Of a stretch of DNA of 38,783 nt, positions 30,618-38,178 are shown piece by piece (the first letter of the stretch is position 1; every line of letters begins with the position of its first letter). The stretch spans positions 1 through 38,783 of the forward strand of contig JACOYT010000019.1 in assembly GCA_016181725.1 (NCBI GenBank). Reading direction: 5' to 3'. Both the position numbers and the translations under genes were made by a program. The stretch comes from Candidatus Roizmanbacteria bacterium (GTDB lineage Bacteria > Patescibacteriota > Microgenomatia > UBA1406 > GWC2-37-13). The notes beneath the pieces were generated by a model, which had not been told where the DNA came from, made no database searches, and worked only from the letters and a program-made list of their open reading frames with translations.

Positions 30618-30690
30618 GGTGGCTGACGGGATTTGAACCCGCAACACTCAGCTCCACAAGCTGACGCTCTACCGTTGAGCTACAGCCACC
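30618..30690 (-). tRNA. tRNA-His (anticodon GTG)
   Basis: Read on the minus strand, the acceptor GTGGCTG pairs with CAGCCAC, the anticodon loop is TTGTGGA with GTG at 34-36, and the T arm is GCGGG-TTCAAAT-CCCGT. The extra 5' G (G-1) that pairs with C73 is encoded, as expected for tRNA-His. The 3' CCA is not encoded; the genome continues CCCGCG. Just downstream is CCGCGT-CGA-ACGCGG, a 6-bp hairpin. Confidence 0.95.
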
Positions 30691-30714
30691 AGGTCTTTTT
30701 ATTGTAACACACGG

Positions 30715-30744
30715 TTGACATATTTTTACACACAGCCCTACAAT
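30715..30744 (+). promoter_or_regulatory. Consensus promoter of the 30751 gene
   Basis: TTGACA (30715-30720), 18-nt spacer, TACAAT (30739-30744), then 6 nt to ATG 30751. The start point should be at the ATG itself. Clearest leaderless case in the window. Confidence 0.8.
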
Positions 30745-30750
30745 AAAGGT

Positions 30751-31188
30751 ATGCCGGTCAAGAAGATCGTTGACACGGAGATGCAGGAGTTGTATATCAA
30801 AGCAGCGATCGTGGGGACTCTCATCGTACTTGGTGTCGCAACGGCCTTTGCCTTAAACCGTAAACAAAAAACTCCCCCTTCGGCAGCAAAACCACAAACG
30901 CAAAAAGAAGAAATCTTGGGTGGCGAGACGAAGTTAAAGACCGACACGAAAACAGTGAATTACAGTAAGACACCCGACTACAAGAAACTTGAGACCCAAA
31001 CAAAAAATGTCGTTGATCAAGTGATTCAAGGCACGCAGACCACCGTACAAAATGTCCTTGGGCAAACCGCGGAGAAAGCAAAAGAGGTAGTTGTCCAAAG
31101 CGCCTCGCAAGGCATAGTTTCGCAGATAGAGAAACTGCCGAAAGACCAACAAGAGGAACTAAAGAATAACATATGTAAGCCAAACTAG
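30751..31188 (+). CDS. Single-pass membrane protein with helical tail, unknown function
   Basis: 145 residues from ATG 30751 (MPVKKIVDTEMQEL). The upstream in-frame TTG is the -35 box. One membrane helix near residues 15-36 (YIKAAIVGTLIVLGVATAFAL), then a Lys/Thr/Gln-rich linker and amphipathic helices (KLETQTKNVVDQVIQGTQTTVQNVLGQTAEKAKEVV) that could coil. The ending QIEKLPKDQQEELKNNICKPN contains a lone Cys. No family recognised. Divergent from tRNA-His. Confidence 0.7.
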   Translation: MPVKKIVDTEMQELYIKAAIVGTLIVLGVATAFALNRKQKTPPSAAKPQTQKEEILGGETKLKTDTKTVNYSKTPDYKKLETQTKNVVDQVIQGTQTTVQNVLGQTAEKAKEVVVQSASQGIVSQIEKLPKDQQEELKNNICKPN

Positions 31189-31300
31189 GAAAATTTAGAA
31201 TTTATAATTCAGAATTAAGAATGATTTTAGAATTTAGAATTGATTCTTGATTCTTAATTCAATTCTTAATTCATAACTCATAATTCTAAATTCTATTACG
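31189..31300. repeat. Long inverted repeat of AATTC/TTAGAATT words
   Basis: Left arm words AAAATTTAGAATTTATAATTC and AGAATTAAGAAT recur as complements on the right (ATTCTTAATTC, ATAATTCTAAATTCT) around a centre near 31248. It fills the gap after the 31188 stop. The AATTCA/AATTCT words are those found in coding copies at 5299, 5512 and 12477. Confidence 0.75.
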
Positions 31301-31317
31301 GGGGGAGGTGAAGAAGA

Positions 31318-31506
31318 TTGCGTAAGGTAAATAAGTATTTCAGTGCGCACCCAACGTATAATTCTGTGGTTCACGCCGTAGGCGGAGTAGGGTTGGGGAT
31401 ACTTTTGGCCCGTCCCTTGGCCGCGACACATCCGGTTCGTTGGGGAGTTGCGCTCTTGGTTTTGAGTATTTTGGGCCATGTATACGCTCATATTTCAAAG
31501 CCTTGA
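31318..31506 (+). CDS. Small membrane protein
   Basis: 62 residues from TTG 31318, with a strong Shine-Dalgarno (GGGGGAGGTGA) ending 7 nt upstream, which justifies the unusual start codon. It begins RKVNKYFSAHPTYNSVVHAVGGVGLG, followed by one or two apolar segments (GVGLGILLARPL, WGVALLVLSILGHVYAHI). Small proteins of this style are common in Patescibacteria and have no known function. It lies 30 nt before the matrixin gene but that gene has its own promoter. Confidence 0.75.
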   Translation: MRKVNKYFSAHPTYNSVVHAVGGVGLGILLARPLAATHPVRWGVALLVLSILGHVYAHISKP

Positions 31507-31530
31507 CTTTGAGGAAACTTATAGTATCAT
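31503..31530 (+). promoter_or_regulatory. Promoter of the matrixin gene
   Basis: TTGACT (31503-31508), 16-nt spacer, TATCAT (31525-31530), 6 nt to ATG 31537. The -35 overlaps the stop of the preceding gene. Leaderless type. Confidence 0.7.
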
Positions 31531-31536
31531 TGAGAT

Positions 31537-32400
31537 ATGAGGCGTGCAGTTTTCATTCTCGCCACAATTCTTTTTGCAGTCTTTCTTGCAGTAGGTGCGC
31601 GTTTCGTCTCTGCAAAACCGAATTTCTCAAGCGCTAATTTATCGACTCCCGGTACCCAGCGTACGCTTGTTCTTCCCCAAACCGCAGATAGTTCTCCTGT
31701 GATATCTTTAGGCACTGCTGTTGATCCACAAACCGGAAAGAAAGTCGAAGGCCTTGCAATCATTCATTTTAAAAAGGAATTTACCCATAAACCACAGCAT
31801 CAACCGGGGACAGGTGGAGCAGTAAATAAATGTTTCAGCTTCTTATCCAACGGTGCGAAATGGAGGACCGTTGAAGCATGGGTTGTAAATCCATCAAACA
31901 CCAGAGGGTTGGCAGACGACTTTGTTTTCGGAAATGTAGGCGGGAATGTTTCCAAATGGGAGGATGCTGCCGATGGGGTGGTTGGCAACGGAGCAGGAGT
32001 TGACATTTTAGGCGCAGGTTCAACCACAGCTACCCAACTTTCTGCAGACACCACAGCACCAGACGGCTCAAACGAGGTGTACTTTGCTGACGTATCAAAC
32101 TCCGGTGCAATCGCAGTGACTATCGTATGGGGAATTTTCGCTGGGCCACCTTCTCAAAGAGAGCTCGTTGAGTGGGATCAAGTCTACGATGATTCCGATT
32201 TTGATTGGTCTTCGGCAGGGGAGACAGGAAAGATGGATTTTGAAAACATAAGCACGCATGAGATCGGGCACAGTACCGGCATGGGGCACCCTGATGATTC
32301 ATGCACCGAGGAAACTATGTACCGTTTCTCGTCAACCGGTGAAACGAAAAAACGAGACCTGAATACAGGCGATATCGCCGGTGCAAACCAGCTGTATTAA
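31537..32400 (+). CDS. Secreted matrixin-type (M10) zinc metalloprotease
   Basis: 287 residues. Signal peptide MRRAVFILATILFAVFLAVGARFVSA. The zinc site is THEIGHSTGMGHPDDS (H241, catalytic Glu242, H245, H251), the HExxHxxGxxH of metzincins, followed by a Met-turn Met in TEETMYRF and the usual ending RDLNTGDIAGANQLY. The proregion and catalytic domain look small, with no extra domains, so it is close to the minimal matrixin. It should be secreted or surface-released and cut extracellular proteins. Its stop codon overlaps that of the convergent gene (shared TTAA at 32397-32400). Confidence 0.9.
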   Translation: MRRAVFILATILFAVFLAVGARFVSAKPNFSSANLSTPGTQRTLVLPQTADSSPVISLGTAVDPQTGKKVEGLAIIHFKKEFTHKPQHQPGTGGAVNKCFSFLSNGAKWRTVEAWVVNPSNTRGLADDFVFGNVGGNVSKWEDAADGVVGNGAGVDILGAGSTTATQLSADTTAPDGSNEVYFADVSNSGAIAVTIVWGIFAGPPSQRELVEWDQVYDDSDFDWSSAGETGKMDFENISTHEIGHSTGMGHPDDSCTEETMYRFSSTGETKKRDLNTGDIAGANQLY

Positions 32401-32642
32401 ACCTCCTCAGGCCCCCTTTCTGGATAGAGAACCCTTTCTGCGTCTTTGAGAAGTTTTCCCACATCGTACTTCAACGTCTGCGCCTTTCCAACGGACTGGT
32501 TAAAAAGCTCGAGCATCTCTTCTCTCCTCTCAATTTCCTTGGGTTTCCCAACGAGCTCAATACTTGGCACGTCTAATACTCCTTTTGTCATTACAAGATT
32601 ACGCAGTATCTCATGGGGAGTAGGAGTTTTTCGCTCTGTCAT
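32397..32642 (-). CDS. Small hypothetical protein
   Basis: 81 residues, charged and helical (KEIERREEMLELFNQSVGKAQTLKYDVGKLLKDAERVL) with no membrane segment or known motif. It may be a small cytosolic helical-bundle or partner protein. ATG 32642 is 8 nt after a minus-strand TATACT -10 box whose -35 (TTGTCA, 17-nt spacer) overlaps the -35 of the divergent 32720 gene. Convergent with the matrixin gene. Family not recognised. Confidence 0.65.
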   Translation of the reverse strand: MTERKTPTPHEILRNLVMTKGVLDVPSIELVGKPKEIERREEMLELFNQSVGKAQTLKYDVGKLLKDAERVLYPERGPEEV

Positions 32643-32650
32643 AACATGAT

Positions 32651-32702
32651 AGTATAAAAAATGAAACTGGACTTGACAAATGAATTTCCCGTCCCTTATA
32701 TT
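32651..32702. promoter_or_regulatory. Divergent promoters sharing one TTGACAA
   Basis: Plus: TTGACA (32673-32678), 18-nt spacer, TATATT (32697-32702), 17 nt to ATG 32720. Minus: TTGTCA (32679-32674), 17-nt spacer, TATACT (32656-32651), 8 nt to ATG 32642. The two -35 boxes are the same seven bases read from both strands, so two polymerases could not bind at once. Confidence 0.7.
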
Positions 32703-32719
32703 ATTTATATACCTTATCT

Positions 32720-35377
32720 ATGCATAGGCGCTTAAAAGCCGGTCTTTCGGTTTGCCTAGGCGTGCTGCTTCTTGCGGCAGTTCTTTCTACCCCCAAAGTT
32801 TCAGCGCTTGAAAACCCGCATCTCTATTTTGATTGGACCCCTTACACCGCACCTGACGGCCAAGTACTGGGAGTTACGGTAAGCGCCCAAGAAGGCGCAG
32901 GGACGCAGGCGACACCGTCAGCTCAACCAGTTGCCGCAACCCACAAGAACTACTTAGGACACAACTACTTCTTTGGATTTGTTGCAAATGCCGCACCAAA
33001 CAATCCCTTCTACTTCTTAAAGAGGGTTGAGGAAGGGGCTTCTCTTGCTTTTACCTTTAATGGGCAAACACGGGCGCGGATGAGGCTTGAGTATGCAGGG
33101 GAGAGGCTCTCTGAGATGGAAGCAATGGTTCAGCTTGGCCGAGCAAACGTGCTAGCATCACTTGCACGTGATTACCAAAACACGATGACGCAGGTTGGAA
33201 ATGCTCTTGAGAACCTTAAGAATCAGAAGCGAGACGTCCGAGTTCTCTCCTCAATAGTGGATGTTGAGGGAGCAAAACACACGCTGGTTCTTGAGGAGCT
33301 TGCCGTACGCGTTCCTCCCCAAGCAGAGCAGGGGATAGAGACGGCCCTTGCCGCAAGCGAGAATGCCGTTGATACTGTTGCGGATGTTTTGGGAAAACCA
33401 GCAGTTCCGCCCGCAGTTATACAGAGGCTTCAATCTCTGAAGGCGCAAGGTATTTTGAGTGAAGAAGAGGTTACGAAACTTGTTGGTGTGAAATCTCGCC
33501 AGGAAGCCCGCGAGGAGCTTCGAAAGTACGTTGACAATCGTCTCTTTCCGGAGGCGGATTTCAAGAAATTCGATGAAAGTGCGCTCCAATACTTTCCACA
33601 AGCATACTACGTCACTTTAGAGATTAAAAAGTTCAGAGAGCTTAAGGATCTTGAGACGCAAAAACCAGATGATGCAACACTTCGAAGAGTGCAAGAATTC
33701 GCAAGGACCTACGAACCAGGCAATGTTGTCCCGACAGAACTTCGAAGGTGGTGGGTGCCGTTGGTGAGGCTTGAGGAGCTTCAAAATACCATTCGTCCAG
33801 ATCTTATTCGGGAAGACTTTTTCCAAAACAGGCCAGAGGATAGGCAGAGATATAGGGAAGTTGTTGAAAGAACTAAGCCAAGAATTGAGGATCTAAACTA
33901 TGTGAACAATCTCGTAAGAACCAATCCGGATCTCCTGAACGACCCTGCCTATGCGAGAATAAAAGCACTTGGAGACAGATTTGGAACAGCAGATCCTTCG
34001 GCCGGCGTGCGGGTGGGAAGAACCTGTCAGGGTGGGACTCACTGGGTAAGCGTGCCGTTTATGCCGGATGGAGGATACTGTGTGGCAAATTACAACTACC
34101 CGCAACCAGGGGATACCGATACCACAGAGACACCGTGTCCTCCAGCTTATCACCGGACAGGCCCAGGGAGCGCATGTTATCCGGATAATCCGGGAGGACC
34201 AGGGATCGTGGGGACATTGCCTGCTCCAGGAGTCTGTCCGTCCGGATACACATGGACCACGGGTACAGGATCAGGTCGAGGCTACTGTTCTCCAGATTAT
34301 GCAAAACAAGGAGGCGGATATCCGAACCCCATAGCGCTTCCCGGATACTGTCCTGGCGGGCAGTTCTTTAGAGACGGAAAGTGTGAATCCTATCCGATAC
34401 CGCCATCTGGAGGATGTTCGGCTGGACAGTGGTGGAGTGGTAAGAAGTGTATTGCGCCTCGCGACTGCGGACCGGGAAGGTATCAAGATGGAGATGGAAA
34501 TTGTCGAGAGGGATCAACGCGGGAAGATCAGTGTAGAAAGGCTCGAGAAGGTTGTAGAAATGTAGGGAATTCATGGTTTGATGAAGGAACATGTAGCTGT
34601 CGTTCAACCTTTGATATAGGTCCTTTCCCAAATCGTCAAACTCCTTCGCCCGGCGCAGGTGGAGGTGTCGGTGATGTCAGTCCAAATGACGGCTGTCCGT
34701 ACGGATATGATAGAGCAGGAGCTGGTGGAGGGTGTGTAAGAAATACCTATCCGGCTCAAACTGGCGGCTATACGCCTCCTTCTTCTTACACAGGTGCACC
34801 GGGGACAAGTGACGGTGGAGCAGTTCCAGGTTCGCGTTGCGGCCCAGGCTATTACTGGACCGGAACCTATTGTGCGCTCTCAGGATCAGGCGGTAGCGGA
34901 TCAAGCGGGACTGGAAGCTCAGGAGGAACTGGCTCAAGCGGCAGCGGAAGCTGTGGACCGGGATATTACTGGACAGGAACCTATTGTAGAGTGAGTGAAA
35001 GTGGGGGAGGAGGATATACTCCACCTTCCTCATATACGCCCCCACCGCCATCGGGCGGATACACCCCACCTTCAAGCTACTCACCTCCACCGCCATCTGG
35101 AGGTTACACACCGCCCTCATCATACTCACCGCCATCCTCATATACGCCCCCACCGCCATCAGGCTCATCTCCGCCCCCACCGCCCTCGTCCTATTCGCCA
35201 CCACCCCCACCATCAAGCTATGAAGCACCACCGCCGCCCCCACCGCCCTCGTCCTATTCGCCACCACCTCCACCCTCAAGCTATGAGGCTCCACCTCCGC
35301 CACCACCAGGCGTGCAGGGCGCAGCAACCCAAAAGGGACTTTTTGAGAGACTCTTCGACTTCCTCTTCGGCAGATAA
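32720..35377 (+). CDS. DUF5667-type surface protein with Cys-rich repeats and Pro-rich tail
   Basis: 885 residues. Signal peptide (RLKAGLSVCLGVLLLAAVLS). Next, a DUF5667-like helical domain with the motif NPFYFLKRVEEGASLAFTF near residue 95, followed by charged helices to ~420. The middle (about 430-740) holds repeated Cys motifs such as CPPAYHRTGPGSACY, CPSGYTWTTGTGSGRGYC and CGPGYYWTGTYC. From ~750 the chain is Gly/Ser and then YTPPSSYSPPPPSGG repeats, a flexible extensin-like stalk. It ends QGAATQKGLFERLFDFLFGR, an amphipathic tail. I infer a large cell-surface protein, perhaps adhesive. The C-terminal nucleotide repeats could vary in number. Confidence 0.8.
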   Translation: MHRRLKAGLSVCLGVLLLAAVLSTPKVSALENPHLYFDWTPYTAPDGQVLGVTVSAQEGAGTQATPSAQPVAATHKNYLGHNYFFGFVANAAPNNPFYFLKRVEEGASLAFTFNGQTRARMRLEYAGERLSEMEAMVQLGRANVLASLARDYQNTMTQVGNALENLKNQKRDVRVLSSIVDVEGAKHTLVLEELAVRVPPQAEQGIETALAASENAVDTVADVLGKPAVPPAVIQRLQSLKAQGILSEEEVTKLVGVKSRQEAREELRKYVDNRLFPEADFKKFDESALQYFPQAYYVTLEIKKFRELKDLETQKPDDATLRRVQEFARTYEPGNVVPTELRRWWVPLVRLEELQNTIRPDLIREDFFQNRPEDRQRYREVVERTKPRIEDLNYVNNLVRTNPDLLNDPAYARIKALGDRFGTADPSAGVRVGRTCQGGTHWVSVPFMPDGGYCVANYNYPQPGDTDTTETPCPPAYHRTGPGSACYPDNPGGPGIVGTLPAPGVCPSGYTWTTGTGSGRGYCSPDYAKQGGGYPNPIALPGYCPGGQFFRDGKCESYPIPPSGGCSAGQWWSGKKCIAPRDCGPGRYQDGDGNCREGSTREDQCRKAREGCRNVGNSWFDEGTCSCRSTFDIGPFPNRQTPSPGAGGGVGDVSPNDGCPYGYDRAGAGGGCVRNTYPAQTGGYTPPSSYTGAPGTSDGGAVPGSRCGPGYYWTGTYCALSGSGGSGSSGTGSSGGTGSSGSGSCGPGYYWTGTYCRVSESGGGGYTPPSSYTPPPPSGGYTPPSSYSPPPPSGGYTPPSSYSPPSSYTPPPPSGSSPPPPPSSYSPPPPPSSYEAPPPPPPPSSYSPPPPPSSYEAPPPPPPGVQGAATQKGLFERLFDFLFGR
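35010..35310 (+). repeat. Tandem Pro-rich coding repeats
   Basis: Degenerate repeats of about 39-66 nt encoding YTPPSSYSPPPPSGG and SYSPPPPPSSYEAPPPPPP. Two near-copies of the unit with CCGCCCTCGTCCTATTCGCC lie about 66 nt apart. Repeat number probably varies by slippage or recombination. Confidence 0.8.
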
Positions 35378-35429
35378 CACCAACCCACCGATAACCTACG
35401 AGGTTAAAATCGGCCTATTGTAAAAATCC

Positions 35430-35454
35430 AAATCACACCGACGCGGTGTGATTT
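35430..35454. terminator. Class A palindrome between convergent genes
   Basis: Perfect 11-bp arms (AAATCACACCG) around ACG. It lies between the 35377 and 35474 gene ends and could terminate both transcripts. Confidence 0.65.
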
Positions 35455-35473
35455 CTAAGTGGTAGTCTTTTTT

Positions 35474-38047
35474 CTATTCAACAACCGTTATGGTGCCGGC
35501 TTGGGAGGGGAAGAGGTGGTCGTGATAGCGCCAGATTCCGGCTTTTTGAAAGACAAAGCTCCATGTTTCCCCCGGATTAACCGGCTTTTTCGGATCAAAT
35601 TCAGGATAGATGCGATGGGTAGGGTGGATGTTTGAAGCAGGCCAACGGGCGTCTTCGGCGGCATTCTTAAAGCTCACTTTCGCACCTCTTTTTACGGTAA
35701 GCGACTTTGGAGAAAAACCACGGTCTGTTATGGTAACAACCGCGCTCTGCACGGCGTTTGAAGAAGTTAAAGAGTTTGGAGCGTTTTGAGCGTTTAGAGA
35801 GTTGGATGTGCCGGCTATGGATGTAAATTGCGCGCACGAAACCCCTAGAGCTTTTGGAATACGGTTGCAAAATGTCGTAAGTTCTTTACCGTTTAAAACC
35901 TCTGTTGCACGCTGGGCGATGGTCTCATAGCAACGCCGCACCTCCCCACCTTCTTTAAGAAGTGAACAGAAGAGAAGCGCATCATCTTTCCCCTTGGGAT
36001 CCCAGAAGGTATCCTGTGCGGCACCTGAGAGACACTCGGTACGATACAATCCAGAAGGAGCATTCTGGCAGGCCTGGATAGAAAGCCGGACGCCCTGCCT
36101 ATTCATGCCGCTTGCGTCACGCCCCATACTCTGGAAACAGCGAAAACGGTATTTTTGCGGAGCCCCCATGCACGCCTCACTGATCTTTTTGAAATCCGTT
36201 CCAAAAAGCTGTACCATGCGTGATGTCTGGAGGAAATAACAGGCCCCTTTATACTTTTCAGGGACAATATTGCAGGGATACTGCGGGTTATCGCTTATGT
36301 AGGAAGTGTAGTGACCGGATGTATTTTCGGAAAGCCCCCCAACAGCATTTTCCATAAAAACGCCGGTCCAGCAGGAAGACTGGTCTTCGTAAGTTTTAAG
36401 CTGATTACATGAGGAAAGCGCATCAAAAAGCTCATAACTTGACCACGCCATAAGCCCGTGTCCGACTCCATGGATACACTGATGCCGAAAGAACCGGTTA
36501 AGTTGCCCCTGGCAGATTACTGCAAGATTTTTTTCAAGATTCGCTGTCCCTTTGTCATTGAAGAATGCTTCGGTTGCGCCATGGTAGCAGCCCGAGTGAC
36601 ACTGGCTACTACACAATTTGAATGCATCGCCCCGGTAGATTTTATAGGCAAACCGCCCGGTCACATGCGCTCGGTCATGACAGCTCAAACTTCGCTTTGG
36701 CATAATCTCGGAAAGTTTCTCAACAACGAATGAAGGACTAAACTTTTTAACGAAAGACAGAAGATAATTGTCGTCTTGGATAAGGCGGCTTTCATCGAAG
36801 GCGACTGTTTCGGTCTGAGGCTCTACAGCAGCCTTTCTTGTTTGTACGCCCTGCAGACAACTAATACGCCCAGACTCCGGTTGCAGTTTGGCACAGATGG
36901 TGTCTGCTTCATTTGGATTCCTGACCAAACCCGCAACTGATCGGCCAATTTCAGAATAACACGAATTTTTATACTGCCCATTAACAAGGCTGCAGAAGAG
37001 AGAGGAGCGGCCGATACCAAGCCCGTCAAAATTATGGATATTCCCAATAGCTCCTATCACACAGTCTTCTTGAGCAACCAGTGGCATTTCTTGACACATC
37101 TCCCACGCGACCTGGACATTTCGCCTCGGATCGTTTATGGTGTCGATTCCTCGCATGGATTTTTGCCAGATCGGATTCGTCGTCATAAGCCCAATGCTTT
37201 GGATACACGGTCTTTTCCCGTTGTTTGGAGAAGATAAGCAAATATCTACCGCTTTTTTAAGGTTTAAGTTGGTTACCTTCATCAAGTATCCCGCGTGATT
37301 GATATAACATTGCCATACGTAGCGGCCCTCGACTTTATCGCATGGCGCAAGCGGATCGTCTTTTGAAAAGCCCAAAACCTTATCCTCATCGGTGACTGCG
37401 GCATTGGAGTTTTCCATGAAAGAGCCCTGCCAGCAGCCGTCCTTCGCAGTCTGATTTGGAAACTGGTTGCAGACATCAAGGGATTTTTGAAGATCGTATG
37501 CCAGAGCCATCATAAGGCCGTGACCGACGCCGTGGTAGCAATATGAGTAAAGTTTGGGCGAGCGCCCGTCTTTTATGTTTTCGCAGATTGTGGTTGCAGC
37601 CTCTTTATAGGAGTTAGTTTTTGAGAGCGCGTATTCAAAAAAGCCATGCTGGCAGCCGTAATTGTACGTTGAGGGACACATAAGAAACGCTTCGCTGTTT
37701 AATCCCTTGAGTTTCGCGGTTGCCCTTCCTATTTCATGGACATGTTGGTGGTCATCAAATTTCGCATCGATAACTCCGGCATCGCGAAGATGTTGGAGGA
37801 CTAAGACGGCCCGAGCTGTCCCTTCCTCGCGTACCGCAGCGCGAAGGATTTTGCGGTAACATGTGTCAAGGATCTCCTTGCCAACAAGCCCTCTACACTC
37901 GCTTTTTGTTCTGTCAACCCAATAAGCAAGATTGTCCGTATCCTTTTTGTTATTAAAATTTTGTTTTTGTGCAATGAGGGCAAAAAGAAACAGGAAAAAA
38001 ACAAGGAAAAAGGGAAGAAGTGGGAAAAGAACTCCCTTTTTGGCCAT
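35474..38047 (-). CDS. Membrane-anchored duplicated Cys/His-rich protein with C-terminal cupredoxin
   Basis: 857 residues from ATG 38047. One N-terminal membrane helix (LLPFFLVFFLFLFALIA). Two similar units follow, roughly 95-400 and 455-740. Unit 1 has H104, C124, C132/H134, C170, HGVGHGLM (172-179), C193, CW at 205-206 and MEN at 211-213. Unit 2 has H461, C483, C487/H489, C524, HGVGHGLM (526-533), C547, CW at 559-560 and MEN at 565-567. Residues ~768-857 are a cupredoxin-like domain ending WRYHDHLFPSQAGTITVVE, with His where a Cys would be expected. The linker SNSLNAQNAPNSLTSSN is low complexity. I infer an outside-facing metal or redox protein. The repeated unit is not one I can name. Confidence 0.7.
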   Translation of the reverse strand: MAKKGVLFPLLPFFLVFFLFLFALIAQKQNFNNKKDTDNLAYWVDRTKSECRGLVGKEILDTCYRKILRAAVREEGTARAVLVLQHLRDAGVIDAKFDDHQHVHEIGRATAKLKGLNSEAFLMCPSTYNYGCQHGFFEYALSKTNSYKEAATTICENIKDGRSPKLYSYCYHGVGHGLMMALAYDLQKSLDVCNQFPNQTAKDGCWQGSFMENSNAAVTDEDKVLGFSKDDPLAPCDKVEGRYVWQCYINHAGYLMKVTNLNLKKAVDICLSSPNNGKRPCIQSIGLMTTNPIWQKSMRGIDTINDPRRNVQVAWEMCQEMPLVAQEDCVIGAIGNIHNFDGLGIGRSSLFCSLVNGQYKNSCYSEIGRSVAGLVRNPNEADTICAKLQPESGRISCLQGVQTRKAAVEPQTETVAFDESRLIQDDNYLLSFVKKFSPSFVVEKLSEIMPKRSLSCHDRAHVTGRFAYKIYRGDAFKLCSSQCHSGCYHGATEAFFNDKGTANLEKNLAVICQGQLNRFFRHQCIHGVGHGLMAWSSYELFDALSSCNQLKTYEDQSSCWTGVFMENAVGGLSENTSGHYTSYISDNPQYPCNIVPEKYKGACYFLQTSRMVQLFGTDFKKISEACMGAPQKYRFRCFQSMGRDASGMNRQGVRLSIQACQNAPSGLYRTECLSGAAQDTFWDPKGKDDALLFCSLLKEGGEVRRCYETIAQRATEVLNGKELTTFCNRIPKALGVSCAQFTSIAGTSNSLNAQNAPNSLTSSNAVQSAVVTITDRGFSPKSLTVKRGAKVSFKNAAEDARWPASNIHPTHRIYPEFDPKKPVNPGETWSFVFQKAGIWRYHDHLFPSQAGTITVVE

Positions 38048-38054
38048 TACTTTT

Positions 38055-38081
38055 ATGATACTACATTTTCCCAGTTTGCAA
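38055..38081 (-). promoter_or_regulatory. Promoter of the Cys/His-rich protein gene
   Basis: Minus-strand TATCAT (38060-38055), 7 nt before ATG 38047, with TTGCAA (38081-38076) as a possible -35 at 15-nt spacing. It excludes the longer 892-residue reading. Confidence 0.55.
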
Positions 38082-38111
38082 GCGAACTTAAGTGTCCGAT
38101 TATCATTGGAC

Positions 38112-38162
38112 TTGACATACGGGGAAAAACATGCTAACTTATATTTAAGCAATTGCTTAAAT
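38112..38162 (+). promoter_or_regulatory. arsR promoter and 20-bp palindromic operator
   Basis: TTGACA (38112-38117), 17-nt spacer, TAACTT (38135-38140) with an upstream TGC. A perfect 20-bp palindrome at 38143-38162 (half-site ATTTAAGCAA) covers the predicted start point. It fits an ArsR/SmtB-type dimer site. ATG 38179 is 38 nt past the -10, so this is one gene with a normal leader. Confidence 0.75.
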
Positions 38163-38178
38163 TACTTAAAGATTTTGT

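Noticed and set aside
35010-35310. Possible CRISPR-like array
   Set aside because: Repeats are in-frame coding repeats for Pro/Ser/Tyr with no regular unique spacers and no cas genes nearby.
34677-35423. Long frames on both strands over the Pro-rich region
   Set aside because: They are by-products of repeated CCx codons; the antisense and +1 readings give simple Arg/His/Val repeats.
38048-38152. Extended N-terminus of the Cys/His-rich protein from 38152
   Set aside because: The extra 35 codons cross the predicted promoter and part of the arsR control region; ATG 38047 directly precedes the membrane helix.
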